Shown here piece after piece: positions 38,401 to 46,666 of a DNA stretch of 64,000 bases. This DNA is from Myxococcales bacterium (GTDB lineage Bacteria; Myxococcota_A; Polyangia; Haliangiales; Haliangiaceae): contig JADKKI010000020.1 of assembly GCA_016720595.1 (NCBI GenBank), forward strand, positions 62,001 through 126,000, given 5' to 3'. How positions within the stretch are numbered: the first letter of the stretch is position 1; every line of letters begins with the position of its first letter. Position numbers and translations under genes: made by a program. The notes under the pieces were generated by a model. It was not told the DNA's origin and did not search any database. It saw nothing but the letters and a program-made list of their open reading frames with translations.

Positions 38401-38496
38401 GGCCGGGATCCGCTGGGTCGGCGTATGGCACGCCGGCAACAGCGTCGAGCAAGCAGCCCAGAGACAGACGTACGCAGCACCCCGGTTTCGACGCAT
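32445..38496 (-). CDS. Bacterial alpha-2-macroglobulin lipoprotein (frameshifted)
   Basis: A protein of about 2016 residues if one extra base near 32982-32990 is removed. It starts at ATG 38496 with a lipoprotein signal ending LLPAC. MG-type beta domains fill the first 1300 residues (YKPGDIAKLEIKSKELP, NPDLALPKPGESVAWS). The thioester motif CAEQ is at about Cys1525 in YPYECAEQRSSR, so this is a thioester-bearing type. It ends in the receptor-binding-type domain (about 1800-2016). Such proteins trap proteases in the periplasm or on the surface. Most type-I genes lie beside pbpC; that gene is not here. Beyond the frameshift the second frame (32445-32984) clearly continues the protein. Confidence 0.85.
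32982..32990 (-). other. Frameshift site in the alpha-2-macroglobulin gene
   Basis: The plus-strand sequence is CCCC followed by five G. In the coding strand, reading shifts by one base exactly here: before it the frame gives DWTTLTPG, after it the other frame gives TTHDLSLVKAGTGRMYYR, and the two pieces join without loss of protein. A one-base homopolymer error is the simplest explanation; a true mutation cannot be excluded. Confidence 0.7.
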
Positions 38497-38628
38497 GCGG
38501 GCATGCTGACACCGGCGGCCCCCAGCCGGTTCCCCAGGTGGCCGAGAAACACCACAGGACCTACACGCGCCTCCATCGGGCAGCACGATCCCGAAAATAG
38601 GGAGGGCTGCTCGATCGTTTCATCCCGG

Positions 38629-40419
38629 ATGCGCCGCCCCCTGACCTTGGTCTCGATCACCCTCTCGGTCTCGCTCCTCGCTGCCGCCACCACCACCGCC
38701 TTCGCGCTGCCACCGGGTGCAGATCCTGCGCTGCGATCCGGTGCGAACCACCACGTAGGCGACGAGAGCTTCATCGACGCGTTCGGGCGCGCGCCGACCC
38801 CGCACGACAGCGAGCGCGTGCGAATGACCACCCACCTGCAGCACGTGCGTGACTGGCTCGCGTCTCGGCCGGCGACGCGCCCCGAGCTCGCCGCGAAGCG
38901 CGCCGCGATCCTCGCCGCGTTCGATGCGTACATCGCGAAGGGCACGACCCCGAAGAACTCGAACCTGCCGTGGCGCACGCCGGTGTTCATCGACGAGGAG
39001 GGCACGATCTGCGCGGTCGGCTACCTGATCGAATCGAGCGTGGGACGCGCGCTGCCCGAGAAGATCGCGCTCGCTCACCGCTACGACTTCATCGAGACGA
39101 TCGCCGCCGACATGCCCGAGGTCGCCGCGTGGGTCAGAGACTCTGGCTTCACGCTCGAGGAGATCGGGTCGATCCAGCCCGCGTACTCGGAGCCCGAGGT
39201 CGATGGTTGGCGCGGCTGGGATCTCGCGAAGTTCCCGCCGAAAGACGGACCGACCACGCGCTACGGCACCGGCTCGTTCAAGCGCGGCAGCATGGACGGT
39301 GCGTGGACGATGCCCGGCAGCGGCGAGCGCGTGATCGGGCGCGGCGAGATGAAGCGCGGGCGCGGCGCGTGGACCAGCTTCTACCCCACGGGCGAGAAGC
39401 TCGCCGAAGGGCGCTACGCGAGGAACCAGCCCGAGGGCCGCTGGAAGATGTTCCACAAGAGCGGCAACCTCGCGGCAGAGGGCGAGTTCTCCTCGGGCAT
39501 GCGGGTCGGCAAGTGGCGGTTCTACTACGACAGCCCGAAGCGGATGCCGATCGCGCTCGGGAGCTTCGCGAGCGATGGCTCGGTGGCCGGCCGCTGGGAG
39601 CACTTCGATGCCGAGGGCAAGCTGCTCGCGCGCTCGTGGACCGAGACGCCGTCGCAGTGGCAGGACGACAGCTACGGCATCAACGGCGGCGAGGGCTCGG
39701 TGCTCGCGATCGTCCCGGGCGCTGACGGCGTGGCGCACACGGTGCATCAGGGCACGCCGGGCAAGGACGTCTCGGCGAATGACTTCTCCCTCGAGCTGTA
39801 CGCGAAGGGCAAGGAGCGCCTGTACATCCAGCACGCGCTCGGCCACGAGACCTGGTTCGGCGCCGATGGCGCGAAGCTCGAGCACGTCGATGGCACCTGG
39901 CGCGCGACGAGCTGTCACTGGTCCGAGACGCGCAAGGAGATCGCGCGCGCGGGTGACGTGGCGCGGCTCGATGGCGTGCTGTCGGCGGATGCGCTCCGGC
40001 GTGCGCGCTCGACCAAGGATCGCGACGAGTGGGAGACCGGCGAGGATCCGGGGCCGGTGTGCAGCGGCGAGATCGAGCTCGGGGCCGTGCGCGTGCGCAA
40101 GCTCGACGTGCTCCTCGCCTCGCGCGAGCAGGTGCGCTCCGCGACGCCGGAGTTCGTGCGCAAGCTCGTGCTGAACCAGGAGGACGACGCGATGCCGTCC
40201 GAGCCGGCCGCCGACGATGCCGACGCCGATCCCGCGGCGAAGCTCGCGACCGACGATCTCGCGCGGGTGCTCTCGGGCCACATGGCGATGTACATCGAGT
40301 GGCCGCACATCGACCGCCGGTTCCGGCAGGTCTACGCGACGATGCCGGGGCGCTACATGAAGGAGTGGGCGTCCCGCAGCGAGGACGACGGCGACGTCAA
40401 CCTGCGCGAGACCAACTGA
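38629..40419 (+). CDS. Exported protein with YwqK/MORN-like repeats
   Basis: A 596-residue protein with a cleavable signal peptide (about 1-26, cut near AFA-LPP). Residues 30-170 are helical (MTTHLQHVRDWLASRPATRPELA, PEKIALAHRYDFIETIAAD). The middle holds repeated beta-hairpins of the YwqK/MORN kind: YGTGSFKRGSMDGAW, YPTGEKLAEGRYARNQPEGRWKMF, KSGNLAAEGEFSSGMRVGKWRFYY and LGSFASDGSVAGRWEHF. The C-terminal third is unlike known domains. ATG at 38629 gives the signal peptide; the frame is open far upstream, antisense to the macroglobulin. YwqK-type repeats occur in antitoxin-like and membrane-associated proteins. The two genes are divergent and 132 bases apart. Confidence 0.8.
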   Translation: MRRPLTLVSITLSVSLLAAATTTAFALPPGADPALRSGANHHVGDESFIDAFGRAPTPHDSERVRMTTHLQHVRDWLASRPATRPELAAKRAAILAAFDAYIAKGTTPKNSNLPWRTPVFIDEEGTICAVGYLIESSVGRALPEKIALAHRYDFIETIAADMPEVAAWVRDSGFTLEEIGSIQPAYSEPEVDGWRGWDLAKFPPKDGPTTRYGTGSFKRGSMDGAWTMPGSGERVIGRGEMKRGRGAWTSFYPTGEKLAEGRYARNQPEGRWKMFHKSGNLAAEGEFSSGMRVGKWRFYYDSPKRMPIALGSFASDGSVAGRWEHFDAEGKLLARSWTETPSQWQDDSYGINGGEGSVLAIVPGADGVAHTVHQGTPGKDVSANDFSLELYAKGKERLYIQHALGHETWFGADGAKLEHVDGTWRATSCHWSETRKEIARAGDVARLDGVLSADALRRARSTKDRDEWETGEDPGPVCSGEIELGAVRVRKLDVLLASREQVRSATPEFVRKLVLNQEDDAMPSEPAADDADADPAAKLATDDLARVLSGHMAMYIEWPHIDRRFRQVYATMPGRYMKEWASRSEDDGDVNLRETN

Positions 40420-40438
40420 CCGCGAGGCTGGTCGCGGC

Positions 40439-40570
40439 TCAGTTGCCCTGGATGCAGCCGCGCGGCGTTCCGATGTTGGCGTTGTAGGCGGCGTTCCGCC
40501 AGACACGGTGACGAACGCGTGCGTGCGCGAAGATCTGGGGGGCCGGCGCCGCGAGTGCGGGTACGGCAGC
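40439..40570 (-). other. Possible secreted-peptide remnant
   Basis: Between 40420 and 40582 the minus strand can be read as AVPALAAPAPQIFAHARV, then HRVWRNAAYNANIGTPRGC and IQGN before a TGA at 40439. This resembles the end of a signal peptide and a small Cys-containing mature part. The frame is closed by a stop at 40571-40573 with no start codon, so it would be broken or frameshifted. It is weak evidence; there is nothing else in this gap. Confidence 0.25.
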
Positions 40571-40582
40571 TCACGCTGACGA

Positions 40583-41455
40583 TCAGCCGCGGCCGCGTCG
40601 GGTGCCGCCGCCGCGATGTCGCGGAGGAGGCCCGCCCTTGTGCGGGCGTGGTGCGGAGGGGCCGGGGCGACGCTGCTGCTGCTGTGGCGGGCGCTGCGGT
40701 TGCTGTTGCGATTGCTGCTGGGGTGGGCGCTGCGCTGGCTTCGCCTTCGGGAGCAGCTGCGCGAGCTCCTGCTCGGTCAAGTTGCGCCAGCGGCCCACCG
40801 GCAGCTGGCCGAGGCGGATGTGCATGATCCGGATCCGCTGCAGCGCCTCGACGGTGTAGCCGAACGCCTCGCACATCCGCCGGATCTGGCGGTTGAGGCC
40901 CTGGGTCAGGATGATCGAGAACATCTTCGGGCCGACCCGGGTGACCTGGCACTTCTTGGTCGTGGCGTCGGAGAGGCGCACGCCGCCGGCCATGCCCTCG
41001 AGAAACTCGGGCGTGATCGCGCGATCGACGGCGACCACGTACTCCTTCTCGTGATGGTGCTCGGCGCGGAGGATCTCGTTGACGATGTCGCCATCGTTGG
41101 TGAGGAGGATCAGTCCCTCGGAGTCCTTGTCGAGGCGGCCGATCGGGAACACGCGCTCCGGGTGATCGACGAAGTCGACGATGTTGCCCGCGACGTGCCG
41201 CTCGGTGGTGCAGGTGATGCCGACCGGCTTGTTGAGGGCGATGTAGACCGGCCGGGTCTTCTTGCGAGCGGCCCCGACGAGGTCGCCGTCGAGCTTGACC
41301 TCGTCGCCGTCGTTGACCTGGGTGCCGAGGGTGGCCGGGACCCCGTTGATCGTGACCCGGCCCTCCTCGATGAAGGTGTCGGCCTCGCGGCGCGAGCAGG
41401 CGCCGCTCTCGCTGAGGTACTTGTTGAGCCGCACGTTGGTGCGTGGAACGTACAC
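40583..41455 (-). CDS. rluF: 23S rRNA pseudouridine synthase, RluF-type
   Basis: A 290-residue RsuA/RluB/E/F-family enzyme that isomerises uridine in 23S rRNA (position 2604 in E. coli RluF). An S4 RNA-binding domain starts at the N-terminus ([19 protein letters not shown]). The catalytic Asp lies in [10 protein letters not shown], and the RluF-type tail reads [25 protein letters not shown]. After the enzyme domain there is a low-complexity Gln/Pro/Arg tail of about 55 residues ([20 protein letters not shown]), unusual for the family and perhaps an RNA-binding extension. The start GTG at 41455 gives the normal N-terminus; the divergent radical SAM gene begins 22 bases away. Confidence 0.88.
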   Translation of the reverse strand: MYVPRTNVRLNKYLSESGACSRREADTFIEEGRVTINGVPATLGTQVNDGDEVKLDGDLVGAARKKTRPVYIALNKPVGITCTTERHVAGNIVDFVDHPERVFPIGRLDKDSEGLILLTNDGDIVNEILRAEHHHEKEYVVAVDRAITPEFLEGMAGGVRLSDATTKKCQVTRVGPKMFSIILTQGLNRQIRRMCEAFGYTVEALQRIRIMHIRLGQLPVGRWRNLTEQELAQLLPKAKPAQRPPQQQSQQQPQRPPQQQQRRPGPSAPRPHKGGPPPRHRGGGTRRGRG

Positions 41456-41477
41456 GAGTGCGCTACCTTGGTGCCGC

Positions 41478-43394
41478 TTGCGCCTGCTCCTGATCACGCC
41501 GCCGATGACGCAGCTGAACACGCCGTACCCCGCGACGGCGTACCTGACGGGGTTCCTGCGCCAGCACGAGGCCCGGCTCGGGCTCGAGGTCAGCCAGGCC
41601 GATGCGGCGATCGAGCTGTTCCTGCGCGTGTTCAGCCGGGCCGGGCTCGAGAGGATTCATGACGAGCTGGCCCAGCGCGCGGGGGAGACCGCGGAGCCCC
41701 TGCCGCCGTCGATCGCCCAGTTCCTCGACCATGCCGAGGCGTACGTGGCGACCGTGGACGCGGTGGTGCGGTTCCTCCAGGGCCGCGATCCCGGGCTCGC
41801 GCTGCGGATCGTGGGCCGAGAGCTGTTGCCCGAGGGGCCACGGTTCGCGGCGATCGCGCAGGGGCCGGGGGAGGGCGACGACGATCCGCTGGCCTGGGCG
41901 TTCGGGGGCCTGGGGCTCGCGGATCGCGCGAAGCACCTCGCCAGCCTGTACATCGATGATCTCGCCGACGTGATCCGCGAAGGGATCGCGCCCGACTTCG
42001 AGCTCTCGCGCTACGGGGAGCGGCTCGCGGCGAGCGCACCGAGCTTCGATCCGCTGCGCGAGGCGCTCGAGGACGAGCCCACGCTGATCGACACGATGCT
42101 CGACGAGCTCGCGGCCGACCTGTACGCGAGGTTCACGCCCGACGTGATCGGCCTGACCGCGCCGTTCCCGGGGAACATCTACGGTGCGTTCCGGATCGCG
42201 CGGGCGATCAAGGCGATCGCACCGGCCACGCGGGCGATCCTCGGAGGCGGGTACGTCAACACCGAGCTGCGCGAGCTCTCGGATCCGCGGGTGTTCGACT
42301 ACCTCGACTTCATCACCGTCGATGATGGCGAGGCGCCGATGCTCGCCCTCGCGGAGCACCTGACGGATCCCACGCGGCCGTTGCTGCGCACGTTCGTGCG
42401 CCGCGCGGGGCGCGTGATCCTCGCGAACGATTCGCCGCTGCACGACGTGCCGATCGCGCTCGCCGGGACCCCGACGTACGCCGGGCTGCCGCTCGATCGC
42501 TACCTCTCGCTGTTCGAGATGCTGAACCCGATGCATCGGCTGTGGTCCGATGGGCGGTGGAACAAGCTCACGATCGCGCACGGCTGCTACTGGAAGCAGT
42601 GCACGTTCTGCGACGTCACGCTCGACTACATCGCGCGCTACGATCGCGCGCCCGCCGAGCTCCTGGTCGATCGGATCGAAGCGTTGATCGCGGAGACCGG
42701 GCAGACCGGCTTCCACTTCGTGGACGAGGCCGCGCCGCCCGCGGCGTTGCGCGCACTCGCCGAGGCGTTGCTCGCGCGCAACGTGCTGATCACGTGGTGG
42801 GGCAACGTCCGCTTCGAGAAGGCGTTCACCCCGGAGCTGTGTCAGCTCCTCGCGCGCTCCGGGTGCGTGGCGATCAGTGGCGGCCTCGAGGTCGCCTCCG
42901 ATCGGCTGCTCGAGCTGATGAAGAAGGGCGTGACCGTGGATCAGGTCGCGCGCGTCACCCGGGCGTTCACGGACGCCGGCGTGATGGTGCACGCGTACCT
43001 CATGTACGGGTTCCCCACGGAGACCGCCCAGGACACCATCGACGCGCTCGAGCGCGTACGGCAGCTGTTCGCCGAGGGCTGCATCCAGTCCGCGTTCTGG
43101 CACCGCTTCGCGGCGACCGTCCACAGCCCGATCGGCAAGCACCCCGAGCTGTTCGGCATCACCTTGCGCCGGGCTTCGAAGATCACCTTCGCCAACAACG
43201 ACGTCGCGTTCCACGATCCCACGGGCTGTGACCACGACGTGCTCGCGGCCGGCCTGCGCAAGGCCCTCTACAACTACATGCACGGCCTCGGGCTCGATGA
43301 GGACCCGCGCAGCTGGTTCGCGGGCGCCCGGGTGCCTCGCGTCAGCGTGCCCGCGGACCTCGTGCGCCGAGCGTTGGGGACGGTTTCAACTTGA
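41478..43394 (+). CDS. B12-binding radical SAM protein
   Basis: A 638-residue protein with an N-terminal cobalamin-binding-like domain ([10 protein letters not shown] at the start, later [10 protein letters not shown] and [11 protein letters not shown]). The radical SAM core begins near residue 370 with [12 protein letters not shown]. The cluster cysteines are spaced C-x4-C-x2-C, a spacing seen in some B12-dependent members; [17 protein letters not shown] is the second core motif. It probably performs a methylation or rearrangement on an unknown substrate. TTG at 41478 is chosen because family N-termini begin with this first strand; ATG at 41505 would cut it off. The last five residues (GTVST) and the stop come from a dispersed repeat that starts at 43376. 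Confidence 0.85.
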   Translation: MRLLLITPPMTQLNTPYPATAYLTGFLRQHEARLGLEVSQADAAIELFLRVFSRAGLERIHDELAQRAGETAEPLPPSIAQFLDHAEAYVATVDAVVRFLQGRDPGLALRIVGRELLPEGPRFAAIAQGPGEGDDDPLAWAFGGLGLADRAKHLASLYIDDLADVIREGIAPDFELSRYGERLAASAPSFDPLREALEDEPTLIDTMLDELAADLYARFTPDVIGLTAPFPGNIYGAFRIARAIKAIAPATRAILGGGYVNTELRELSDPRVFDYLDFITVDDGEAPMLALAEHLTDPTRPLLRTFVRRAGRVILANDSPLHDVPIALAGTPTYAGLPLDRYLSLFEMLNPMHRLWSDGRWNKLTIAHGCYWKQCTFCDVTLDYIARYDRAPAELLVDRIEALIAETGQTGFHFVDEAAPPAALRALAEALLARNVLITWWGNVRFEKAFTPELCQLLARSGCVAISGGLEVASDRLLELMKKGVTVDQVARVTRAFTDAGVMVHAYLMYGFPTETAQDTIDALERVRQLFAEGCIQSAFWHRFAATVHSPIGKHPELFGITLRRASKITFANNDVAFHDPTGCDHDVLAAGLRKALYNYMHGLGLDEDPRSWFAGARVPRVSVPADLVRRALGTVST

Positions 43395-43438
43395 GCAACT
43401 TGCGATCTCGAACTGGTCGAGATCATTGAAACGTCCTC
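43376..43438 (+). repeat. Dispersed palindromic repeat, copy 1 (plus orientation)
   Basis: Core GGGGACGGTTTCAACTTGAG continues AACTTGCGATC. It holds an 8-bp perfect stem GATCTCGA (43404-43411) and TCGAGATC (43417-43424), followed by a degraded inverted end (43425-43438, gap and two mismatches against the first 15 bases). It overlaps the last 19 bases of the radical SAM gene, giving GTVST and the stop. Two inverted copies follow within 150 bases and one more lies at 60182, so it is a REP-like family. Confidence 0.85.
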
Positions 43439-43487
43439 TGCGCGCGTCATTCGAGATGCGAAGGCGCGGTCACTCTTCGAGATCAGG

Positions 43488-43527
43488 CACTTGGCGATCG
43501 CACGTTGCTCAAGTTGAAACCGTCCCC
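43488..43527 (-). repeat. Dispersed palindromic repeat, copy 2 (minus orientation)
   Basis: A 40-base inverted copy of the GGGGACGGTTTCAACTTGAG element, ending in CCCC at 43527. It differs from copy 3 at one base. The two lie 61 bases apart start to start. The flanking bases before each copy (GAGATCAGG/T CAC) also match, so a longer unit was duplicated. It is in the gap between the radical SAM gene and the convergent hypothetical gene. Confidence 0.8.
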
Positions 43528-43548
43528 GTTGCCCCACCGGAGATCAGT

Positions 43549-43588
43549 CACTTGGCGATCGCAAGTTGCTCAAGTTGAAACCGTCCCC
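43549..43588 (-). repeat. Dispersed palindromic repeat, copy 3 (minus orientation)
   Basis: A 40-base copy, one mismatch to copy 2. It overlaps the final codons of the minus-strand gene 43570-43935, so that this gene, like the radical SAM gene on the other strand, ends in GTVST and a TGA read from the same place in the repeat. Confidence 0.8.
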
Positions 43589-43935
43589 ATCGTGATCTCG
43601 GGGAAGTCGTCTTCGACGACGGTCTCCGAGAGGCGGTCGTCTGCGTCGAGGTCGTAGCAGCGCACGCTGCGTGCGTGGGCGAGCGACGGGATCTCGATCG
43701 CGAGCCGGCGGCGGCTCTCGCGCGCGACGGCCTGGGCGTTGTCGATCTCGAGGAGGCGGATCAGCTCGGAGGCCTCGATGCGCAGGGTGGGGCGCGCCGG
43801 CGGCTCAAGGGCCTCGAAGTGTGCGTCGAAGTGGGCCGGGTTCGAGCCCCGGGCGAACGCGTGGGCGTCGTCGGCGGCTTCGCGGAGGGAGGGGATGAGG
43901 TCGAGGCTCGACCGCTCGGCTGCCACGGGCTTCAT
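43570..43935 (-). CDS. Hypothetical protein with repeat-derived C-terminus
   Basis: A 121-residue protein of unknown function beginning MKPVAAERSSLDLIPSLREAADDAHAF. It is acidic to mixed, with a helical middle (ASELIRLLEIDNAQAVARESRRRLAIE) and the end VEDDFPEITMGTVST. The last five residues come from the dispersed repeat. It has no signal or membrane segment. It is convergent with the radical SAM gene. The native end has probably been replaced by the repeat insertion, so the original protein may have been longer. ATG at 43935 is the first sensible start after an 11-bp inverted repeat around the start region. Confidence 0.55.
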   Translation of the reverse strand: MKPVAAERSSLDLIPSLREAADDAHAFARGSNPAHFDAHFEALEPPARPTLRIEASELIRLLEIDNAQAVARESRRRLAIEIPSLAHARSVRCYDLDADDRLSETVVEDDFPEITMGTVST

Positions 43936-44038
43936 GCCCGTTGAATCGGCCCGAGCCCGAACTCGTGAAGCCCGTGCCGGTGTGTGTGCCAACCCGCGGC
44001 GCGGCGAACTACCGGGCGCGGGTGTGGTACCGACGGGC

Positions 44039-44545
44039 ATGCTGGTGTCGAGTGTGGTGGTCTACGGAGCGATTGCGATCGTCGCGCTCGTCGTCCTTGG
44101 GACCGTGATCCTGTTCAAGTGGGGACCGCGGCGGAGCTGGATCCACTGGGCGGCCGCCGCGGCCTCCGCGGTGCTGGGATCGGCCCTGTTCCTCGGCCTG
44201 GCGGCGGCGAGTCACGTGGTCCGCGTGACCTCCGAGCTCGAGATCGAGGAGGGCCGGGTGATCGGGAGCGCGACCGAGGTGGTGGGCGGACACGACGTCG
44301 AGCTCGTCGCGCATGGCTCCGGGGTCACGCTGATCCTCAACGGGTCCGAGCGTGAACTCGAGGTCAGGACCCTGGTCTACGGTGATCTCGCACCGAACAC
44401 GATGGTGCCACCCGACGCGTTGATCGATCCGTTCAGCGTGTACACGCTGCATGCGAACCTCGACTACCTGGGCCCGGATCACCGCCCGCCGGACTCGGTG
44501 AGCACGAAGGGCGGGGGCAAGGTTCAATACTGGCTGACGTGGTGA
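44039..44545 (+). CDS. Two-helix membrane protein, unknown function
   Basis: A 168-residue protein. Helix 1 is at about residues 5-24 (VVYGAIAIVALVVLGTVIL), and helix 2 at about 35-55 (AAAAASAVLGSALFLGLAAAS), separated by a basic loop KWGPRRSW. The remaining 100 residues are predicted beta-rich (HVVRVTSELEIEEGRVIGSATEV, TLVYGDLAPNTMV) and probably lie outside the cytoplasm. ATG at 44039 starts the first helix. It has no recognisable family motif. It is convergent with the lipoprotein gene 44556-45137. Confidence 0.65.
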   Translation: MLVSSVVVYGAIAIVALVVLGTVILFKWGPRRSWIHWAAAAASAVLGSALFLGLAAASHVVRVTSELEIEEGRVIGSATEVVGGHDVELVAHGSGVTLILNGSERELEVRTLVYGDLAPNTMVPPDALIDPFSVYTLHANLDYLGPDHRPPDSVSTKGGGKVQYWLTW

Positions 44546-44555
44546 GCCAAGGGCC

Positions 44556-45137
44556 TCACTGAAGCTCGTCGAGCGAGTCGCAGTGCGTGGCGAACACGTG
44601 GCCGACGATCGTCCCCGCTGCGAACGTCAACGAGGCATCGAGCGCGGCAAAACCGTCCGGATCTGCTGGCGCGGGCATGCCGACGCAGGTCGGGCAGACG
44701 TCGAGGGTCTTGCCCTGGAGGGTCACGGTGGTTGCGGCCGCGCCCAGCGGGCCGTCGAGGAGGTCACCGGTGAAGTCGAGCAGGTTTCCTGGGGAGGTCC
44801 CGCCAGCGGTGATCAGAACCTTGCCGAGGATCACCGTGTAGTCCGGGGTCGGCGAGGTCATGGTCGGGCACCCCGCGCCTCCGCCCTTGTAGGCCTCGAC
44901 GTGAAGCGTGGCATCCGTCGCGGTCTTGGTGATCCCGTAGTACGCGCGATCGAGGGTGCGCACGTCGGCGCCGAACGTGGCGGTGAGGCTGGTCGTCCGG
45001 CACGCCCCGGTGCACGTCCCTCCGGCTGCCGCATCGACCGCGGCATCGACACTCGCGGGTGCATCGGTGGGGGTACCGCTGCCGCCGTCGTCACCACAGG
45101 CCGCGAGGACGAACAAGATCACGGGCCCAAGGCGCAT
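44556..45137 (-). CDS. Cys-rich lipoprotein, unknown function
   Basis: A 193-residue lipoprotein. Signal MRLGPVILFVLAAC ends in the lipobox; a Gly/Asp/Ala linker follows. The mature part has Cys pairs (TCTGACRTT, VCPTCVG) and strand-rich stretches (ADVRTLDRAYYGITKTATDATLHVEAYK, YTVILGKVLITAGG), typical of small disulfide-stabilised surface domains. No family is recognised. It is divergent from the thrombospondin-type lipoprotein gene. Confidence 0.7.
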   Translation of the reverse strand: MRLGPVILFVLAACGDDGGSGTPTDAPASVDAAVDAAAGGTCTGACRTTSLTATFGADVRTLDRAYYGITKTATDATLHVEAYKGGGAGCPTMTSPTPDYTVILGKVLITAGGTSPGNLLDFTGDLLDGPLGAAATTVTLQGKTLDVCPTCVGMPAPADPDGFAALDASLTFAAGTIVGHVFATHCDSLDELQ

Positions 45138-45261
45138 CGGCCGATCGGGTGCAGGCGCCGTGCCCCACGGGCCGTATGTGGTTTCGCCTGGGTAGCGCCG
45201 TGGGAGGTGGCTGCCTCGCTGGCCGGCAGGAGGAGTCGAGGGCGCGTGATACGGTGATCTG

Positions 45262-46065
45262 GTGTGGCGCCTCGTGATCTGCGCGTCGGTCGCGCTCGGA
45301 GGCTGCGACCTCGTGTTCGGCCTGACGCCGCCAGCATCTTGCCCGGTCCCCGTCGGCTGCGACCTCGCCAGCCCCGACGAGGACGGCGATGGACTTCGGG
45401 ACGCCTGCGATCCGTGCCCGCAGATCGCTGATCCGATGCCCGCCGACTCCGACGCGGACCACCTCGGTGATACGTGCGATCCAGCACCGACCAAGCCGGC
45501 TGATTGCCAGAGCCGGCGGTTCTTCGGCCTGAAGTCCTTGGCGGGCTGGGAGGCCGAGAGCGTGACGGGATGGACGTTCGATTTCGAGGCGGGAGACGCG
45601 AGCTATGGTGCAGCGAATCTCGGCTGGCTCGAGTCGGTCGAGCGAGTGCCGGCGGCACGGATCACCGCGAAGATCTTCGACGGGGGGCCGCCAGGGTTCG
45701 TCGATGCGATCGCAGGCGTCGTCGGGTTTGGGGCCGCAGGTCACGCCTACGCCTGTGCGATCAACCAGGACTCTGACGGCGCCCTGGGCAAGCTCGTGCT
45801 CCTGGAGATCGATGCCGCCCGCAACATGACGGTGCTCGCGCAGGGACCGAAAGACGCGCTCAGCGTGACCCCGGGCGTCTCCCACGAGGCCTCGCTGTGG
45901 GTCACCGCGGATGATCAGCTGGCCTGCCACGCATCGAATGAGAGCCGACCGGACGAGATGCTCCTCCTCCCGCCCCCGCAAGAGCTCCCTTCCGCCGGGA
46001 CGTTCGGCCTGCTCATCCAGCACGATCTGGCCTATGTGACCTGGCTCGACGTCATCCCAGATTGA
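45262..46065 (+). CDS. Lipoprotein with thrombospondin type-3 calcium repeats
   Basis: A 267-residue lipoprotein, start GTG, signal ending GGC (residues 1-15). Residues about 36-75 hold type-3 repeats with evenly spaced acids: DEDGDGLRDACDPCP and DSDADHLGDTCDPAP, a calcium-binding pattern. The rest (about 85-267) is a beta-rich domain (WTFDFEAGDASYG, LEIDAARNMTVLAQG), perhaps lectin-like. Such proteins are common surface components in Myxococcota. It comes just upstream of the sugar genes in the same direction, but a 56-base gap makes an operon uncertain. Confidence 0.75.
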   Translation: MWRLVICASVALGGCDLVFGLTPPASCPVPVGCDLASPDEDGDGLRDACDPCPQIADPMPADSDADHLGDTCDPAPTKPADCQSRRFFGLKSLAGWEAESVTGWTFDFEAGDASYGAANLGWLESVERVPAARITAKIFDGGPPGFVDAIAGVVGFGAAGHAYACAINQDSDGALGKLVLLEIDAARNMTVLAQGPKDALSVTPGVSHEASLWVTADDQLACHASNESRPDEMLLLPPPQELPSAGTFGLLIQHDLAYVTWLDVIPD

Positions 46066-46121
46066 CGGCCGGTCTGCTTGCCGCGTCTGGAGCGTGCGGG
46101 CGGTCGTGCGAGGATGAACGG

Positions 46122-46666
46122 GTGAAGGGCTCCACCACACCGCTGTCCGGCGTGCTGCTCCTCGAAGCCGAGGTGCACGCCGATCCGCGCGGCAGCGTGA
46201 TGGAGCTGTATCGCAGCGAGCACGCGGCACGCTCGGGATCTCCGACGTGTTCGTGCAAGACAACCTCGCCAGCTCGGTGCGTGGTGCGCTGCGCGGCCTC
46301 CACTACCGCCTCTCGCCCCAGGCCAAGCTCGTCCTCGTGCTCCATGGCGAGATCTACGACGTGGCGGTCGATGTTCGCCGCGGCTCGCCCTCGTTCGGAC
46401 AGTGGTTCGGGACCGAGCTCTCCGCAGCCAATCGCCGCCAGCTGTACATCCCGGCGGGGTTCGCGCACGGCTATCAGGCGATCTCCGAGCGCGCCGACGT
46501 GCTCTACAAGCTGACCACGCCCTTCGATCCCGCGGATGATCGCGCGCTCCGCTGGGACGATCCCACCCTCGCCATCCCGTGGCCGCTGACCACGCCGCTG
46601 GTCTCGGCGCGCGATGCCGCCGCACCGCTCCTCGCGGATGCCGAGCTCCCGGCGTTCTCGCCATGA
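46122..46666 (+). CDS. rfbC: dTDP-4-dehydrorhamnose 3,5-epimerase, frameshifted
   Basis: RfbC converts dTDP-4-dehydro-6-deoxy-glucose to the rhamnose form. The N-terminal part (KGSTTPLSGVLLLEAEVHADPRG, SVMELYRSEHAAR) reads from GTG 46122. The remainder (VFVQDNLASSV, LRGLHYRLSPQAKLV, YIPAGFAHGYQAIS) reads in the next frame from about 46232. One base is missing between 46229 and 46234 (a C, giving ARLGISDVF), so the gene as written is broken. The active-site His in RGLHY and the second-site FAHGY are present. The epimerase usually has Gln after LHY; here it is Arg. It overlaps rfbD by four bases. Confidence 0.8.

Noticed and set aside
34618..38628. Continuous plus-strand frame upstream of the YwqK-like gene
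   Set aside because: It is antisense to the macroglobulin, and the signal peptide at 38629 marks the true start.
43488..43588. Regular repeats considered as a CRISPR array
   Set aside because: Only two 40-base copies with a 21-base interval, and another inverted copy; no cas genes.
43925..43976. 11-bp inverted repeat CACGGGCTTCA / TGAAGCCCGTG near the start of gene 43570-43935
   Set aside because: Arms are short with a 30-base loop; no operator or terminator can be argued from it alone.
46062..46121. Earlier start for rfbC
   Set aside because: The ATG frame upstream gives residues unlike the family; GTG 46122 begins the recognisable N-terminus.
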